Source: Dipteris shenzhenensis (Eukaryota > Polypodiophyta > Polypodiopsida > Gleicheniales). Taken from it: a DNA stretch of 64,000 nucleotides. Positions 1 to 11,222 of this stretch are shown in pieces. A model generated the notes under the pieces. The model saw only the letters and a program-made list of their open reading frames with translations. It made no database searches and had not been told where the DNA came from. The stretch is from the NCBI GenBank assembly GCA_047967505.1, contig CM106540.1; one strand, written 5' to 3'. Made by a program: the position numbers and the translations under genes. Position 1 is the stretch's first letter. Each line of letters starts with the position of its first letter.

Positions 1-1959
1 ACACCCCACAACAACCTTGAATGTTGCTGGGAAGCCTTTTCTTTGGAATATTTGGGGATCAAACTCCCTGAGTTTGAGCTATACTCCCTTCATGCCTATC
101 TTTTTTGGCATTGCTATTTCCTGTGGATGTGGAGCTGAATAACAGTGCAAGGCGTATGCACTCTGAAGTGTGCATCTCCTTGTTTCAACACCTCCTTGTT
201 CTGGGTGGGGGTAGCTAGAACGTACAACCTATGCACGTTGCCTGGAATCTTTGGACTTTTGGGTGGGCTTGGGGTATTTGGGGATCAAACTCCCTAAGTT
301 TGAGCTATACTCCTTCCATGTGCACATTGCTTGTAATCATTGACCTTGGTGTATTTGGGTATCAAACTCCCTTGTGCTTGTCCTATTGAAGTAGATCATT
401 TGGCTTGGTCACCTTTACTCATTGATTACCTTGCATTTGGTGATTGTACTTGTGGATGTTAACATGAAATAGTCGCATAAACACCATGGTCGTTGGTTTT
501 GCAGGCATGCAACAGAAAGAAGTGAACAAGCTTGTCTCCAAAGAGTCTCCAAACAAGAGCTTTTTGCAATCTAGCCCTTAGAGGCTGATGAAGAGCAAGC
601 CTTAGGTAGCCAGGCGAGGAGGCGTAGAAGAACAATAGAGGGAGATGAAATTTATTGTCTAGTAGATTACTTACCAACTAGATCTATTTGTCCACTTTGT
701 AAAGCCCAACTATCAATGGCATCATACATGGTGTTGGGCTTAGAACAAGTGTATCCACTAGGACCATGACTTTCATCTCTTTACAATGTATACATTCTCT
801 ATGATGGAAATATATGACTTTGTTTTAAGTTAAATGACCTTTCAAGTTTATATGGTTGCAATTGTGATTGAATAAAGTAATAAGTATGGAATAAAGTAGG
901 TTGCAATTAAAGTTTCTAGAATTTACAGGTGCATTCCATCCAAATTAGCAAACTAGCAATCCTAAAACAATATTGAGGTTTCAATATTTTAAATAAATAC
1001 TTCCATTTGGTTAGCTATAATAGTAGTATTTCTCCTTAGTTAGTTTATTATGGATTGTATGTTGTAAAAAATCCCTTCAATAAGCTCACATATTAACACA
1101 TATGCTAAGCAATGCTTTGCCACTACTAGAAACCTATATTCTCATTATGCTAAACCTACTAGAAACCTAATTGGAATTGAGATGAAATGGGTAATAGAAG
1201 AAATAAGCTTGCGAGAAAAAGTTTGTAATAATGAATTTTGATAAGCATATGGGATAGTTTCTTAATTTAATTGTTTGTGATAAGTGACGAAAAACTCTTG
1301 ATTTCACCCAAATGAAAATTGAAATTAATTGTATGTTTGTTCCATTCTAAAATATAAAAGGAAAGACAAAACTAGCATATTATTAGTTCTTGTGAGTGTA
1401 GTATTTAAGTAAAAGGTCTAAGTGTAGAAAGTAGGTGTTGAGAGAATGGACAAATAGTTGATAATTCTCAATGTTGACCTAGCGTTGGCACATGGTGTGT
1501 GCATGCATGCAATAGAAATGCTATTGATTCAATCGTGACAAACTATATAAGGTAAACTTCAAAAGCACAACCCTTTATTAATTCCCCTCTACACATGCTA
1601 GCACTATTTACAAGCTAATTGGGACAAGGCAACCGCCTCCCAAACGAAAGGTAAGGGCGAAGCGAGTGCAGTTAAGGTAGGGAAAGGTTTCAGATCATTA
1701 TCCACAGAGTGGGTCGGATGAAGAGATTGCAATAGTCTCCACCTCAAGATAATCAGTGCATGGTTGAGTTTAAACCCCACCATAACATGGCTCGAGGATA
1801 GGGTTAGGGAAGGTGAAACATAGATGCATAGACAAAACGTAAGCTAGTTTGTCAAAATGAGTGCTTCGACCTAGCCATGGAAAAGAAACACTTGGTAGAG
1901 GCACATCGATTAGTTTGGGAATGTTAGGAGAGATTCGAGCAATGACTGAGAACTAACAA
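1..1959. other. Non-coding sequence with short direct repeats
   Basis: I see no credible gene here. A short phrase (TATTTGGGGATCAAACTCCC followed by a TTTGAGCTATACTCC tail) occurs near 47-95 and again near 268-318, and a third partial copy is near 352-372, so the left end holds diverged short direct repeats. The rest is AT-rich, with stop codons in all frames. Confidence 0.5.
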
Positions 1960-2852
1960 AATCATGGACACTATCTGCCCCATCCATTTGATTGCAATAA
2001 GAACCTTGAAGCCCTTGCCTACTCTAGATAAGGTGGATGAGATAGTCGCAAATAGCACCTCATTGGGGAAGTTCCTACTATGCCATAAGATGTTCGACGA
2101 GGATCCTACTTGGCAATACGCTATAGATGAGGACCCCACGTGGGTTCGAAGAACCATAGTTGGAAGCCCAAGAATGATTGGCCAACCCCGAATGCTATTG
2201 GGCTTGCTTTCTTCTTGTCCATAGAGATAAATATGCCCATAGCGGCCTTGTTAATAGGAAATCCCATCGTTTGGAGAGATCTCTCCATTTGGGAATGGTC
2301 AACCCAGAAGAAGAGGACACTAAGATCATCGAAGCCCCCCATGAGGATCCAAACATGCTAAAAATACCGATCAATAAGCTGGTCCAGTACTTCAAGAGCA
2401 ATGACACGAATGTTGTAATCTTAATATTATGCCAAAATAAGAAGGTACCTTGGATAACGGAGCAGGTGTCAACCGTCATCACAAAGGAGTGTTGGGAAAA
2501 ACGGTAAAAAGTTAAAATGGAAAGCACAAATTTGATTGTAAAATTAGCTGATGGTCTGATAGCGTAGCTGATGGGAATCCTAAAGGATATAAAGATCAAA
2601 ACCTTTGGTCTCAGCTATCGTGTTTGTTTTGTGGTGATGGACTTCCACAAGCAGTCTGATGTCATTCTAGGCAAGCCTTTTACGTGCACAATAGGCCTAG
2701 TGCATGAATGGGCCTCTAATAGAATTTATATGTGCAAGGATGAGAAAATTGTAAGGGTTGACCTACAGACTAGGAAGGCACACCCCATGACTCGCAATCT
2801 ATTTGTGGTCGAGTCGCAGAGAACTACCCCTGTAAATGTGTTCCAAGCCTAA
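1960..2852 (+). pseudogene. Decayed Ty3/gypsy gag-protease fragment
   Basis: Broken plus-strand frames look like the gag-to-protease part of a plant Ty3/gypsy element. The best piece is 2571-2852, whose product contains VILGKPF, the usual ILGRPF/ILGKPF signature of the retropepsin C-terminal part, preceded by a FVVMDFHKQSD stretch. An upstream piece (about 2178-2507) runs toward it through stop codons. No reverse transcriptase, LTR or primer site is visible nearby, so this is an isolated remnant. The protease active-site DSGA is not visible. The assignment rests on one motif and its hydrophobic context. Confidence 0.45.
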
Positions 2853-3314
2853 TAATGAAAAGGATATGGGTGAGGACGTCGATGAATACTAGTATGCTCC
2901 TTTGCTAGAGCCTGAGATCTCCCAGAATTGGATGCATGTCTTGACAACTATGGCAACTATAGACGTGGTAAAAAAGACAAGGACCAAGATGGCAGCTTAC
3001 AGTCCCTAGGGGTCGGGTATGGTAGTTTTCCTTAACATGATAAATCTCCTACGGCCTACGACTGAGGATCATGGGGCAAGGAAAGTGAGGTCTGACCTTC
3101 ACAGGCTATGATATGTGGGTGCCGTGATGGTAGACCATGAATTCTCATCAAACTGGGGAGCCAGATTGAATAGAATAAAGGCCCCCCTCAGTTCCCTTAA
3201 GGTAGAGGAGGCTCCTCCTGTAGAGGTTCCTCTTGCCGAGGTTCCAGACTAGCAAGACATAGAACCTATAGTAGGCAATCATGACTCAAAGTTTCCAGAC
3301 TACTCCACAGGGGT

Positions 3315-3322
3315 CTCTTAGT
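3315..3322. repeat. Target-site duplication of MITE copy 1 (left)
   Basis: CTCTTAGT at 3315-3322 is repeated exactly at 3570-3577, immediately outside the two ends of the MITE. An exact 8-bp duplication is the hallmark of hAT-superfamily insertion. Confidence 0.85.
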
Positions 3323-3569
3323 CTCGGGGGGGTCACTATGTATAAACCCTCTATATCACGTGCGTTCAAGGCCTATATTTAAAGTCCCTTATCTATAAAA
3401 AATTTCATTAATAAAATATACCCCTTTTCTATACAAATCTGTAAATTTTTTCCAAAACTATTTTAAATAGTCCCTTATGTATATTTATTTCTGTAAATTT
3501 TAGAAATTAAAAAAATCCTTCTGTTGAACTCACGTGATAGGGTTACATATGATGAGTGATCCCCCCGAG
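3323..3569 (+). mobile_element. hAT-like MITE, copy 1 (247 bp)
   Basis: Short non-coding element. The ends read CTCGGGGGGGTCACT at the left and AGTGATCCCCCCGAG at the right, an imperfect terminal inverted repeat. It is flanked by an exact 8-bp duplication. Two further copies (23,399-23,645 and 27,265-27,510) share its full length and most of its sequence, including a CACGTG near each end. There is no reading frame inside, so it would need a transposase supplied in trans. Superfamily assignment rests on the 8-bp duplication; the terminal bases are not the classic hAT CAGGG type. Confidence 0.85.
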
Positions 3570-3577
3570 CTCTTAGT

Positions 3578-4651
3578 TAGGAGCCTATTAGTATAGAGGC
3601 AGAGGCTATAAAGAATGTAGACAAAACTGTAAAATAGATGAACTTCCATGTAAAAATAAATATTGGAATAAAGCAATTGTTCTCATTAATGTGTATGAAC
3701 ATTGTTTAGGAGTTTGTTTTTATACATAAAGGGTATGTTTATCACTAAGAAACGTCACCTCTCTAAGAGAGCAAGTCGTCTATTGATGTTCTTAGGAACA
3801 TAATTACTTAAGGGAATTCGAAGCTCAACTATTTGATAAATCATAAATCATAGAAAGCATTTGGATATTTTAAGAAAAGATAAGCTTAAAGCATAGAGGA
3901 ATAATATTTACCATTCTCATACTTTTCTTTGTGTGTTTGCACTTTTTAGAAGTCCAAAAATGCTGAATAGTGTGTTTACTAGAGAATCAAATTATTCATT
4001 TGGGGTTGAGTAATGGGCCAAAACTCTTCGTGATAAACGGGAGAGATTCACCTTTGAGTGTGTTTCCTTATCTGTGAGTCTAAGAGCTCATGTGATGTAG
4101 GAAAATATTATGACATTGATTTTAATTACCACCTAGAATGATACCACCATGCATAATTTTTCGGTGAAACTAAATTGACAGAATCTAGAAACGAGTCTTG
4201 GAGTTAGCAGAAAAGCCAGGTTATAAGTAAGAAAGACATTCTTGGATGATATGCGGAGTCCTCACACTTCGTCAAAGTCGCCAAAGCTTTGACGTGCAGC
4301 AGACTGTGTATCACTGCGTAGTCGTTTTTGCTCAACTCAACACAATTGAGACTGATCATTTCGGTTGTTATTCTTCCCTTCCAATTGCTCATTTCCTGCT
4401 CTCTATACAGCAGTACCTCTTGTTGTAAGCTCTTCTCCTGTATAGCGTAGTTTTTTTTTTGACTCTCTCCTCCCTGATTAATGAACGATCTAGTCTCCCC
4501 TTCTGTAAGGTCCTTAGCGTCTCTGACTCTCTCCTTCCCTTTCGCCATGCCCAACAGACTTTAGTCAGCAGTTTGTCAGCTGGTTTGCTACCCTTCTCTT
4601 CCATTCTCGATTCCAGTTTCTCGCAGCCCCTTCCTTAGTCTAATTGACAAC
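3578..4651. other. Upstream region of the BBE-like gene
   Basis: No gene is supported between the MITE and the oxidase start. The last 400 bases become pyrimidine-rich (many CTCTC and TTCCC runs), as is common for a plant promoter and 5' leader. A TATA-like TTATAAGTAAG occurs near 4220, but I cannot tell which box is used. Confidence 0.35.
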
Positions 4652-6199
4652 ATGAGTGTCAGATTGCCTCCCACGTTCCTACATCTTCTGGCCGTCTCCA
4701 GCTTTCTGCTTTGCCTCCTCTGCTTGAACTCAGTGAGAGCTTCCACTATAGACGCCTTGACCAGCTGCTTGACCCTATATGGTATCCTCAATTTTACCAC
4801 TGCTGCGTCCAACTCGGCTGCGTTTTTCACGCTGCTTAATTTTTCTTTGCAAAACCTGCGGTTCACTGAAGCTGGAGTGGCCAAGCCAGTTGCTATCGTC
4901 CTTCCTCTGTCAGCACTGGACGTGCAGAATGCTTGGTCCTGCGTGCGGGGAAATTGGACCCTGCGTGTGCGGAGCGGAGGCCATAGTTACGAAGGCTTGT
5001 CCTCTACAGCCGATACACCGTTCGTTATTTTGGATTTAATGAATATGCAGGCTGTGACTGTGGATTTGGGCACCCAGACAGCATGGGTCGAAGCAGGAGC
5101 GACTGGGGGGCAGCTTTGCTACAGTATCTCACAGACTACATCATCCTACGGATTTCCTACTGGCACTTGTCCGACCATTGGTGTTGGTGGTATTTTCGGT
5201 GGTGGTGGCTATGGGATGCTTTCCAGGAAGTATGGCGTTTCTGCAGACAACGTTATTGATGCTCAGCTCGTGAGCGCAAACGGTACTCTTATCGACAGCG
5301 TTAGCACCACTGATACAGATCTTTTCTGGGCTCTGCGTGGGGGCGGAGGAGGATCTTGGGGGATCGTGGTGGCTTGGAAAATAAGACTTGTTCCTGTACC
5401 TGCAATAGTCACCACATTCACCTCGTGGAGAACAGGCGAACAGCTTGTCAACGACCTGGTATACCGTTGGCAAAGCATAGCCCCCGTTGCTCCGGAAGAA
5501 CTGTTCCTAGCGGTATACATGGCGGGGATCAATGTTTCGGGAGCTGCGGACATGGGAGCTTCGTTTTACGGACAATATCTTGGAAGCACCGATGAAACCG
5601 TAGCCCTTCTGAACACAATTTTCCCGGAACTTGGCATCATAGCAGCAGATTGCAAGGATGGCAATTGGATAGAGGCCGTATCAAACATAGCCGGCTTGTC
5701 AAGCCCCAGCGCTCTGACCAACAGGCAGCAAGCAAGCAAGGACTACTTCAAGGCAAAATCCGATTATGCCAAGACTGCACTCTCGCAGCAAGCGCTGGCG
5801 GGAGCGTTCAACTTTTTGGAGCAGAATCCGGGCAAGGGATGGATGATTTTCGAGCCCTATGGAGGGGTGATGAACAACATCAGCTCGGATGCGATTGCGT
5901 TCCCTCACAGGGCAGGCAATTTCTTCGTGATCCAGTACCAAGCGGTGTGGGCGGACGATACAGGATCCCCAGACGCGTCGTTGATATCATGGCTGAGGAA
6001 TTTCTACAGCTACATGGGGGCGTATGTAATGCAATCTCCGAGGGCTGCGTACGTAAACTACATCGACCTTGATCTTGGCGATGAAGGCACGGCAGGACAG
6101 CACTATTTCCTGCAGAACTTTGCCCGGCTCGTGATGATCAAAGGCCGAGTTGATCCCAACAATCTGTTCAACAATTCTCAGAGCTTGCCCACCGCCTGA
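4652..6199 (+). CDS. Berberine-bridge-enzyme-like FAD-linked oxidase
   Basis: Intronless 515-residue secreted flavoprotein oxidase of the BBE-like family, whose members oxidise alkaloids, monolignols, oligosaccharides or cannabinoids in the wall or vacuole; the substrate cannot be read from sequence. Residues 1-30 are a hydrophobic signal peptide ending near SVRA. Cys39 and Cys97 have the spacing of the conserved N-terminal disulfide. FAD-binding signatures are present: RSGGHSYEG with His111 and GTCPTIGVGG with Cys173, the two covalent flavin attachment residues, 62 apart as in characterised enzymes. A glycine-rich loop near 230-236, EPYGGVMN in the substrate domain, and the C-terminal BBE segment (GRVDPNNLFNNSQS) complete the fold. 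The length is normal for the family (about 500-540) and there are no breaks. The ATG is the first in frame and gives the signal peptide. It stands alone among transposons, with no pathway neighbours. Confidence 0.93.
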   Translation: MSVRLPPTFLHLLAVSSFLLCLLCLNSVRASTIDALTSCLTLYGILNFTTAASNSAAFFTLLNFSLQNLRFTEAGVAKPVAIVLPLSALDVQNAWSCVRGNWTLRVRSGGHSYEGLSSTADTPFVILDLMNMQAVTVDLGTQTAWVEAGATGGQLCYSISQTTSSYGFPTGTCPTIGVGGIFGGGGYGMLSRKYGVSADNVIDAQLVSANGTLIDSVSTTDTDLFWALRGGGGGSWGIVVAWKIRLVPVPAIVTTFTSWRTGEQLVNDLVYRWQSIAPVAPEELFLAVYMAGINVSGAADMGASFYGQYLGSTDETVALLNTIFPELGIIAADCKDGNWIEAVSNIAGLSSPSALTNRQQASKDYFKAKSDYAKTALSQQALAGAFNFLEQNPGKGWMIFEPYGGVMNNISSDAIAFPHRAGNFFVIQYQAVWADDTGSPDASLISWLRNFYSYMGAYVMQSPRAAYVNYIDLDLGDEGTAGQHYFLQNFARLVMIKGRVDPNNLFNNSQSLPTA

Positions 6200-7514
6200 T
6201 AGAACATTCAAAGTGTCCTCTCTCTTTTCTTCTCTTTCTGTGCCTATTTCCGGCCCTTTTGTCTCTGTGTGTGAGTGTGGTGTAAGAATGATAATATTAA
6301 GACATTAGTCTTTCAACGATTAGACGTCAAAGCATTGGTATTACTACTCTTCAATCTCCTAGCAAAGCGTGCAAAGCCACTACAAGTCGTGTGTGTGTCA
6401 CAAAATGCTAGTGTTTTCAAGTTGTGTAACCTAGCGGGCATCTTTTTTCTCTCTTAAGGAGAGCTTTGGGGGAGGACGATTGGATGAATATGGTTCGTTG
6501 GATTCTAATTACGATTTGGGAGATTGATTGATGATCGTTGGGTCGTTGTATGAACGGGCAGTTAATTGGGTGTTTAGCTTTTGGCAGTTTCTTCTTTTGT
6601 CCCCATCGAATCTCTGCTCGGCATTCGTCGACATCGTGTTGCTCACTTTGAAGCCATGTTAATCTTCAATCATCAAGAAGAAGACAAGAGCGGCCAGGTT
6701 CACGATTCAGGGAAAAAACCCACGCAAGAATTCGAGGAGCAGCCAATATAGAATTCCTCGTAATCATCTCTCTCCAGAGAGGATCATGATTGCGATTTTT
6801 TTGTTCGAACTTCACCTCACGGTCATTTCCCGTTGCTTTCCAATACCCGCATCAATGGCTCGATTAATAGGCATGCCAATGGGATACTTCCTATCCCATA
6901 GGCGGTAAAATAATATTTTTTCTCTCCCATCCTACTCAAAAATCAACAGCGGTAGCCTTGTGGTCTGCTTTCGAAATGCGAATATTCTTTGTACACTATC
7001 TAGTGTATCACAATGAACACGCTTTTGACAATTCTTCGCGGCCTGCTTTTGCTATAGTTGGTAAACGCTTCGTTGAACATTTCAGCAAATTTAGACACAA
7101 ATGCCGTGGGCAAGATCCATGCCTCTTGACACCACATAACAATTTTACTGCGCTCGCAACGTTGTAGATGTAATTGGCTGCTTATACTTGAAAATATTAT
7201 AGTTTTGAAAGAATCATGGTCAGCACAAATCCAATGCAGGGTTACATGGCTATTGACAATGTTTGCAAGCTATAAATAAATTATGACAAAGGATCTAGAA
7301 CTGGGATTTATTGTATGCTGAAGCTTGGAGGCTCTTACGGATTCTACAATCGATTCTGAAAGTGGGATATGATAGTCGGGCATGGGGTTTTGGCATATCA
7401 AAGGCACCCATGGCCATCGGCCATGTCCAATATAGTGATTTTCCTGTGCCTGATCGAAAAGCCTTACTCCGTGGCTTGACACGAGCTTCCCACTAGTGTT
7501 ATTGGGGTGTGTGT

Positions 7515-7548
<34 letters not shown>

Positions 7549-8480
7549 CTTTCTACCTACATATGTTGTTCTTATTTATGGACTATTTATTTTGATTTGT
7601 TGACTTTAACATATCTGGAAATCATTAAATAAATCATTGCACTGCTCTTTTTAAATATACTTCTTTCACACTATCAATCATGGATATCTTCTTTTTGCAC
7701 AAAGAGATGACACATCAATAATGATACTAGCTACTAGTGTACATCCCCTTTTAGATGTGAGTGCAACTATGGCTTGTAAATGAATGTGGTCTCTACAAGG
7801 ACCAATCAAGCTAAGTGTCTAAGGTCTCTTTTTCCTAATAAAATCCCTTTGGGGGTCCACCTGGGAAATGTAAGTATACTATGAGAGTTAAAAATGAGGG
7901 GTATTTTTATTCTTAAGACTTACATAAATATATTAACATCGTATTAGATAAAGTAGGAGGACAAAAGTTGCATTTATAGAATTTCAAAATTGCATGGATT
8001 TCATTAAAATTGGGAAAGGTTTCATTAAATTTGGGAAAATTTTCATTGATTGTGGGAATTTTGTCAATATTGAATATGCTGATATTTGGAAATTCCAATG
8101 ATTATAAAAAACTTCATTGGTTGTGAAATGTTTCATTGGGTATAACAATTGGAACAAAGCATTTAAGGTAGAGTTTGAAAATCATGTATTTGGTGGTGTT
8201 GATAAAAACCGTTTGGGGACAACTTGTATATTTTACTTGAGGTGTTAATAAACACCAGTTAGTAGTGTTAACAAACACTATGCAAAGTGAACCACTAGAA
8301 ACAAAGTAGTTGTTGGTGAATGACAGCTTCTGAAAATTATCACATTAATAATTTGCAAATATCCATTGATAAGATAACAACAATTGAGAAACATCACATG
8401 AGAACACATACTACAATGGAAGTTTGGGAGATCAAGAACACCCATATCTGCATGGCACATCAATGACTATAGAGCCAATC
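6200..8480. other. Intergenic DNA with a CT microsatellite
   Basis: No supported gene. The stretch just after the oxidase stop is pyrimidine-rich and probably 3' UTR. A perfect CT run lies at about 7519-7546. Around 7990-8130, short phrases of the kind TTCATTRAWWTTGGGAAA recur, a weak tandem array. The rest looks like ordinary AT-rich non-coding DNA. Confidence 0.5.
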
Positions 8481-8543
8481 ACAAACCATTGATTCCTTTG
8501 CTCTAGAAATGGCACGAAAACCCTAGACTTCTAAGATGGATAT

Positions 8544-10875
8544 TCAACTCAATTTCCCCTTCAATGGGCATCCAATTCGGTGATTTTGGATGCACCTTAT
8601 ATTGCACCATAGGTCCGTCACCTTGCATCTAAAATAAAAATTACAATGGCTTTGTAGCATGACCAAGGAGCATTTCTTGCCCATCAAATAGGTAGCCATC
8701 CATATAATCCTTGAATTTAGGAGTTCTTGTGTACTAAGAAGAAATGGTGCTGGTGAAGATGATGTATAATTTTTGAATGTATCCATTAGGTGAGGGAAGG
8801 TGAATGTTTGCCCACTCGCAAGCTCTCAGAGAACCTGCTAAACATTGCATCAATTTCCTCATGTGTGTGCCCTACCATCAAGAAGCTCAATGGAAGTTGT
8901 CATGGCATCCATGGAAAACTTTGAGTCACTCTTTGATATAGTTTCTAGATTTGCATTTATGAGCATGCCATCTACAATTTCAGACAACCCAGCTCCAATT
9001 GTGGAAAGATGTGCACCTTCAGAACTATAATGGGAGTCCAAAGCATTTCTTGAGCATAGAGCATTTAGAAGGCAAGCACTGCTTCTTGGAATCCCATTAG
9101 TAGCAAGGTATCCAAGGTCATGTATATCCATCCTCTCAAGGTTGCACCCTGGTTGTGCAAACAAATTGAGAGCGATCCAATTGTCAGGTTGGGATCAAAT
9201 GGCCACAAACTGTTTAGGGTGAAGTGTCCATAATGACTGTGTCCATGCCCATGGGTAATCATTCTAATGAGTGAAAAATGTAATTGCCATGTAGAATCGG
9301 TGTCCTTGGACCTCACCCGAAATCTTGAAGTTGTTGCATCTTTTTGGTCCATCTTATTAGGCATACATACTTTTTTGGATCCATATTGGAGTACCTACAC
9401 CATGTAGAGTATATGTTCCTACAGTTTTGTTACTGTATCATATGCATCTTTCTCTTCTCCATCAGTGAATTGCACTCATCTTGACTTTTTGTGGCTGCCA
9501 ATTGAGCCTTGATGCGAGCCTTGATCCAAGTGCATAAGCTACATTTAGAGAATTCTCTTGTCTTAGCGAGGGCTGCGTTTTTTAAGTTCAATTTCCAAAT
9601 CCTACCAAATGTGGATGTGCATAGGCTCTGATAACCACGTTGATTAAGCAAAGTGTTGACCTCATGCAAGATGTCTATCTTCTTATACGCTTCATGTATG
9701 ATCACTTGATGTGTCTCTCTAGAACCATCATGCATGGCTCTACTCTTGTGAGGCATATGGTCAATGCTATTGTCCACAAAGTGTTGAATGAGAGCCCTTC
9801 CCATACCTGTGTGCTCCTTGTTCCTCACAATCCTTGAATTCCCATGCACATATAGTTGCACACCATTCTTGAATTGCTCCGTGTATCGACAAAATGATGT
9901 CCTTGGAATTTCCTACATCTTGTACCATGCTTTGCAACACACATCCTGACTATTTACCCTGAAGTTGTAGCATATCCTCCCAGTGTAGTCATCATGCCTA
10001 GCTGTTGACAACACATCTGAATATAAAGTTTGTAAGAGACTTCAAGGAGCTGCCCCAAAAGTTCTTCTTTATAGTCATTAAGAGATCTCACCCAGCATGT
10101 TGGCAACACCTACTCCCACAACAATTGATGGACAAGACTTGTTGCACTGACTCTAGTGACGTTTTGTACATTGGCATTGGAGGCTCTCTTTGTCTAGGCA
10201 CCCTATTAATGAAAGTGTACCTTCTTTTCTTTGAAGTTGGGTCATTCTTTTTCAACATTTGATTGTTGACCACCTCATCTATGCCAGCAAAGCGGCCCAT
10301 TGGCACATATTGTTGCAATGAACTTCCATCAAGTAAGGTAATCTACTTGATGGGCCACTTAACTAGGCTGGGAGAGCTGACATCTTGCATAGAAGACCCT
10401 AAGTCACTTCTTTTAATTTGTTCTTCCTTTTGAATACCCACACCAATGCAATCATTGCCCAATAGGTCAAAGTTTATAGAGTCACCCAGGAAAACATACA
10501 AGATCACACCTTCTCCCATGGTCTTTGTTTTGCTCTCAACCCACAAGACAACCTTATTCTCTTTCCAAGATTCATGAATGAAATTGTTAGTTTCCAATGA
10601 AGAAAATGGCTTTGACTCAACATAAGGTTGATAAGGCTCACTTGCTGCAGCTTCTTGAGTTACCGGATCATTTAAGAATCACCAACACGTTTTAGAGAGC
10701 CCTTAGGCAACTTTAACAAGCTCCAAAGTGCCTCACCAATAAGCACTACATCCATAGTGGGAAATGGCAAGAGCATGTCACTATTGATGGACTTCTCCAC
10801 TATCACCGATACATTTTTTGCCCCAATATTCACAATGTTACACAAGTTGATAAGAGGGCTCTCATAGTTTTCCAT
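8544..10875 (-). pseudogene. Decayed transposase-like gene with CC-x3-CCQ cluster
   Basis: Minus-strand frames broken by stops and frameshifts read as one ancient protein from about 10,875 down to 8,544. The clearest pieces are 10,088-10,318, with a cysteine cluster NCCGSRCCQH after a basic region, and 9,430-9,861. The latter matches my recollection of the middle of a transposase-like family common in moss and invertebrate genomes: RALIQHFVDN, then STFGRIWK, then SKCSLC and a charged helix. A later piece (about 9,170-9,200) reads PDNW, where relatives carry PDNC before an asparagine. No terminal repeats were found. The 3' LTR of the chromovirus begins at 10,836, so that element may have landed in or beside this one. 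Family recall is from memory and uncertain. Confidence 0.4.
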
Positions 10876-11222
10876 CCAGCCTTGGATTCTCTCTCATGAG
10901 CTCGTCCATCCTTCATTCTCTCGTGAGGTTCCCCTACAAACCTCTTTTCTTGAGCTCCCTCTAGAATCATCCCTTCTAGCCCAGTGCTTGCCACATGCTA
11001 TTCTCTTGAGTACCATGTGTGTCCATATGGACCCTTAGAACCTCTATGCCCTTTTAGGACTTACTTATGCACTCCATATTGTTGCCTAGGACTAGGGTAA
11101 TCCCTAGTCCCCAACCCTCTACACTCCCATTGATGCAAGCACTGTCGAGCCCTCTAGTTTCCCGCTTCACCAAAACCACACCAGACGGTTCTGGGATTAT
11201 TGGGATTATGGCTGACGTAACA
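10836..11222 (-). repeat. Chromovirus 3' LTR (387 bp)
   Basis: Read on the minus strand this LTR runs 11,222 to 10,836, begins TGTTACGTCAGCC and ends GTGTAACA, giving TGTTA..TAACA termini. It is immediately preceded by the purine tract AAGGGGAAGGGAA, a proper polypurine tract. The first 70 or so plus-strand bases (TGTTACACAAG... AAGAGGGCTCTC) recur at 13,607-13,680, next to the primer-binding site, which identifies both as LTR ends of one element. Confidence 0.8.
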
